This document shows, piece by piece, positions 61,371 to 64,000 of a stretch of DNA of 64,000 bases. The notes under the pieces were generated by a model. It was given only the letters and a program-made list of their open reading frames with translations, was not told the origin of the DNA and ran no database searches. Made by a program: the position numbers and the translations under genes. How positions within the stretch are numbered: the first letter of the stretch is position 1; each line of letters starts with the position of its first letter. This DNA is from an uncultured Flavobacteriaceae bacterium (lineage in GTDB: Bacteria > Bacteroidota > Bacteroidia > Flavobacteriales > Flavobacteriaceae): assembly GCA_947494565.1 (NCBI GenBank), contig CANLVG010000009.1, forward strand, positions 62,001 to 126,000. Direction: 5' to 3'.

Positions 61371-62951
61371 CTATTTTAAGGGTTCATCCAAAATAGCCAA
61401 GCAGGTGATGATACCCTCTAGAAAATTGCCAAGCCGTAAGTTCTCATTGGGGCTGTGGATGTTGTTGTCAGGATTCGGTATTCTAATGGATACTGCTGGA
61501 ATTCCCAGTGTCTGTATGAATGGGGCGATGGGTTGTGACCCGCCAGTAGTCCGCATTTTGATGAAGCCATCACCAAAGACTTTCCGCATGGCCCGCCCCA
61601 GCTGTTCCCCGATGGGGGAGTCCATTTCTGTTCGAAAGGGCTGCGAGCCTAACCGATACGTAAAGGAGGCCAATTTTGAATATTTTTTTCGTTCTTCCTC
61701 CGTAGGGATAGAATCGACCAAATGATAGCCTTGGTTTAAGATATGCTCTTTCAAGAGTTGCATGAGTCGCTCTCCATCCGATTCAGGCACCAGCCGCATG
61801 TCGATTTCCGCCACTGCCTCGGAAGGGATAATGGTTCGAACACCGTCCCCTGTCCAAGCGGCGTTGAGGCCTCTGATGTTTAACGAGGGGTACTGGAGAG
61901 TTTCTTGGTAAGTTGAACCCACCTGATCGATGGATGCAATACCTAGCCTATTCTTGATGTTCTCTAATTTCTCTGGTACGGAATTCAGCTGTAATTTATC
62001 CTTTTCGGAGAGTTCAATGCCTTTGTAAAAGCCTTGGAGGGTGACCCTGCCCTGTTCGTCCTTTAGGCTGGCCAATAGTTTTGCCATCCCGAATACCGGA
62101 TTTGGTGCAAAATTACCATACTGACCGCTATGTAGCGGATATCTTGGGCCGAAAACCTTAAGAGTGGCCGTGGCGATCCCCCTGGCACCGAAGGTAAGCG
62201 TTGGTAGGTTGGAAAGGTGGCGGGTGCCATCCATAATGTAAAGCATATCGGCAGCCAAGACCTTGCGGTTTTGCATGACCGCCTTGGGTAAAGATGGACT
62301 TCCCATTTCTTCTTGAAAATCCATAATGACCTTTACGTTGAATGTGGGCTCTATGTTGCGGTCTTGTAAAATTTGGAGTGCCGAGACTAAAGACATGGCC
62401 GGGCCTTTTGAATCGGACGCGGACCGGGCAAAAATTCTCCAGTCCGGATTAAACTCTTTTTCCGGCATGTCCGACTTGATAATCGTCCATTTGTTTTTGT
62501 AATCTATTTCCTTAAAAACAGGTAGGAATGGATTTTGCTGATTCCACTTCGTTGTGTCCACCGGTTGTCCGTCGATCTGTAAATAGAACAAAATGGTTTT
62601 TGCTTTTGGAGCTACTTTTTTCTCGGCAAGGAGTAGGGGAGCACCATCTGTTTTTATCACCTGCGTTCTGAATTTCAATTTGGAAAAAACGGAGTCGCAC
62701 CATTGTAAATTCTGTTGGATCTGTTTCTCAAAATGACCATCATTCGGTAACTTTAAAAACGAGGTCAAATTAGAAATCGCTTCTGGAAATTTATGTTTGG
62801 CCAAGTCGTTGATTTCTTTTCCGGACAATTTTTGAGCATCTGAAAATTGTGAAAAAAAGAGAATGGAAAGCAGAAGTGAAAAATGTATCGATTTTAGACC
62901 CGAATAAAAACGAAACATTAAATATGTGTGTCTGAAATGAGTGGATTTCAT
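61371..62951 (-). CDS. M20/M28-type dipeptidase, exported
   Basis: A 526-residue metallopeptidase with a signal peptide (about 20-41; the ATG at 62918 is an alternative start that removes eleven residues). M20 motifs: YLQIDGQPVDTTKW (first metal His site shifted), FARSASDSKGPAMSLVSAL, DFQEEMGSPSLPKA with the catalytic Glu, and NNIHSPNENLRLGNF at the end with the last His. A dimerisation domain lies in the middle (to about 380). It hydrolyses dipeptides outside the cytoplasm. Confidence 0.9.
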   Translation of the reverse strand: MKSTHFRHTYLMFRFYSGLKSIHFSLLLSILFFSQFSDAQKLSGKEINDLAKHKFPEAISNLTSFLKLPNDGHFEKQIQQNLQWCDSVFSKLKFRTQVIKTDGAPLLLAEKKVAPKAKTILFYLQIDGQPVDTTKWNQQNPFLPVFKEIDYKNKWTIIKSDMPEKEFNPDWRIFARSASDSKGPAMSLVSALQILQDRNIEPTFNVKVIMDFQEEMGSPSLPKAVMQNRKVLAADMLYIMDGTRHLSNLPTLTFGARGIATATLKVFGPRYPLHSGQYGNFAPNPVFGMAKLLASLKDEQGRVTLQGFYKGIELSEKDKLQLNSVPEKLENIKNRLGIASIDQVGSTYQETLQYPSLNIRGLNAAWTGDGVRTIIPSEAVAEIDMRLVPESDGERLMQLLKEHILNQGYHLVDSIPTEEERKKYSKLASFTYRLGSQPFRTEMDSPIGEQLGRAMRKVFGDGFIKMRTTGGSQPIAPFIQTLGIPAVSIRIPNPDNNIHSPNENLRLGNFLEGIITCLAILDEPLK

Positions 62952-63082
62952 GATTTAGTCTTGTCTAAAAATTGAAATTAAAATATTTAAATCCAATTAG
63001 TTAAAATAATTTATATAAAGCTTTTTTTCTATTTTAAAAGCAGAGGCTGTTATTATTGAAATTTAGGTCTTTTTTCTGGTAA

Positions 63083-64000
63083 TTAGCCTTTTTCCTGTAA
63101 CATTTTTATCTCATCCCTTAGTTTGGCCGCCTGCATAAAGTCCAATTCCTTGGCCGCTTTTTCCATTGACTTTCGCTTCTCCCGAATTAATTTTTCTATC
63201 TGTTCTTTGGTGAGGTATTCGAGATCCGGTTCGGCCGCGCGCATCTCTTCCTTTTCAAAATGATAGGTAGAAACCGAGTTCTTTGCCAAGGCACTGTCTA
63301 AATTTTTGGACAGTGCTTTCGGGGTAATATTGTGTTCCGTATTATAGGCCGTCTGCTTCGCTCTTCTGTAGTTGGTTTCATCAATTGTTTTCTGCATGCT
63401 TTCGGTAATCTTGTCCGCATACATTATCGCTTTTCCATTTAGGTGTCGCGCAGCTCTTCCTACAGTTTGTGTTAAAGAACGGTTACTTCTCAAGAAGCCT
63501 TCCTTATCTGCATCTAAGATGGCGACCAAGGAAACTTCGGGCAAATCCAACCCTTCTCTTAGCAGATTCACCCCGATTAATACATCGAAAATACCTTTTC
63601 TTAAATCCTGCATGATCTCCACTCTTTCCAAAGTATCCACATCGCTATGAATGTATCGGCATCTAATATTGATGCGATCCATGTATTTGGCGAGCTCTTC
63701 GGCCATTCGTTTGGTCAAGGTCGTTACCAAGGTCCGTTCGTCTTTTTCAACACGCTGTTGAATCTCCTCGACCAGGTCGTCAATTTGGTTAAGGCTAGGA
63801 CGAACATCTATAATGGGGTCTAGAAGTCCTGTCGGTCGAATGACCTGTTCCACATAAACCCCTTGACTGAGTTGCAATTCGTAATCCGCGGGAGTCGCAC
63901 TTACATAGATGACCTGATTCTGCAACGCCTCGAACTCCTCGAATTTTAGCGGACGGTTGTCCATCGCTGCGGGCAGTCTAAATCCATAGTCCACTAAATT
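63083..64000 (-). CDS. uvrB: UvrB, excinuclease ABC subunit B (C-terminal part)
   Basis: The gene continues past the right edge; 305 residues of the C-terminal half are visible (a full UvrB is about 660). Seen are the domain-3 motor ([96 protein letters not shown]) and the C-terminal UvrC-binding UVR motif ([19 protein letters not shown]). It recognises damage together with UvrA. The GTG at 63994 is not the true start. Confidence 0.97.
   Translation of the reverse strand, partial: NLVDYGFRLPAAMDNRPLKFEEFEALQNQVIYVSATPADYELQLSQGVYVEQVIRPTGLLDPIIDVRPSLNQIDDLVEEIQQRVEKDERTLVTTLTKRMAEELAKYMDRINIRCRYIHSDVDTLERVEIMQDLRKGIFDVLIGVNLLREGLDLPEVSLVAILDADKEGFLRSNRSLTQTVGRAARHLNGKAIMYADKITESMQKTIDETNYRRAKQTAYNTEHNITPKALSKNLDSALAKNSVSTYHFEKEEMRAAEPDLEYLTKEQIEKLIREKRKSMEKAAKELDFMQAAKLRDEIKMLQEKG

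Noticed and set aside
62953-62970. ATTTAG...TCTAAAA near the M20 peptidase start
   Set aside because: The spacer is one base short of the 9-5-9 rule, the outer arms do not match, and no iron gene is near. Treated as chance.

Overview
The window is a chromosomal stretch of a Bacteroidota bacterium, most likely a marine member of the Flavobacteriaceae. The evidence is a type IX secretion sorting domain on a PhoX-like protein, several TonB-dependent receptors and SusC-free iron loci, DUF3276, DUF1573 and DUF6607 proteins, and -7 promoter boxes of the form TAnnTTTG. Genes are densely packed on both strands. I saw no rRNA, tRNA, CRISPR array, phage or insertion sequence. The first and last genes (an FtsX-type permease and uvrB) are cut by the window edges.

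Layout. 1-7.4 kb: a PadR regulator with its permease, an ABC exporter pair, an MscS channel, an outer-membrane protein and an NtrC-like response regulator. 7.4-19.8 kb: housekeeping and stress genes (PPK2, M28 peptidase, acyltransferase, a cyclophilin-FKBP fusion, cold-shock protein, LpxD, 1-Cys peroxiredoxin, a thioredoxin/cupin/GNAT operon, a BASS transporter, an acyltransferase). 19.8-32.3 kb: M14 carboxypeptidase, DUF3276, an MsbA-like exporter, nusB-DUF1573-yajC, PepT, PyrD, LysE and HMG-CoA lyase. 32.3-50.0 kb: an iron and heme acquisition island. 50.1-64 kb: guaB, a methyltransferase, the repeat-bearing PhoX-like protein, lysA, sucC, hsp20, peptidases and uvrB.

The iron island is the most interesting part. 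A leftward operon (DUF6607, ankyrin protein, DUF2271, PepSY-flavoprotein reductase, small Cys protein) diverges from a TonB receptor followed by a TIG-HmuY heme-binding lipoprotein. Next come a second small Cys protein, a Fur regulator and ferritin, and then a rightward operon: DUF4856, imelysin, an HTTM membrane protein, a second TonB receptor and a haem-binding CxxCH protein. Six copies of one 23-bp near-palindrome (TTATTTAGA, 5-bp spacer, TCTAAATAA or TAAAAATAA) lie at the promoters of these transcription units and were not noticed elsewhere in the window. They are good candidates for Fur operators. One of them identifies a very small gene at 42877-43017 for a 46-residue Cys/Lys-rich peptide.

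Other points worth a look: two tandem mini membrane peptides beside the cold-shock gene, six exactly periodic 144-bp repeats in the PhoX-like gene, a perfect palindrome at the guaB start, a possible sigma-54 promoter before hsp20, and a candidate short transcript after sucC. All assignments rest on reading the sequence; no database search was run.
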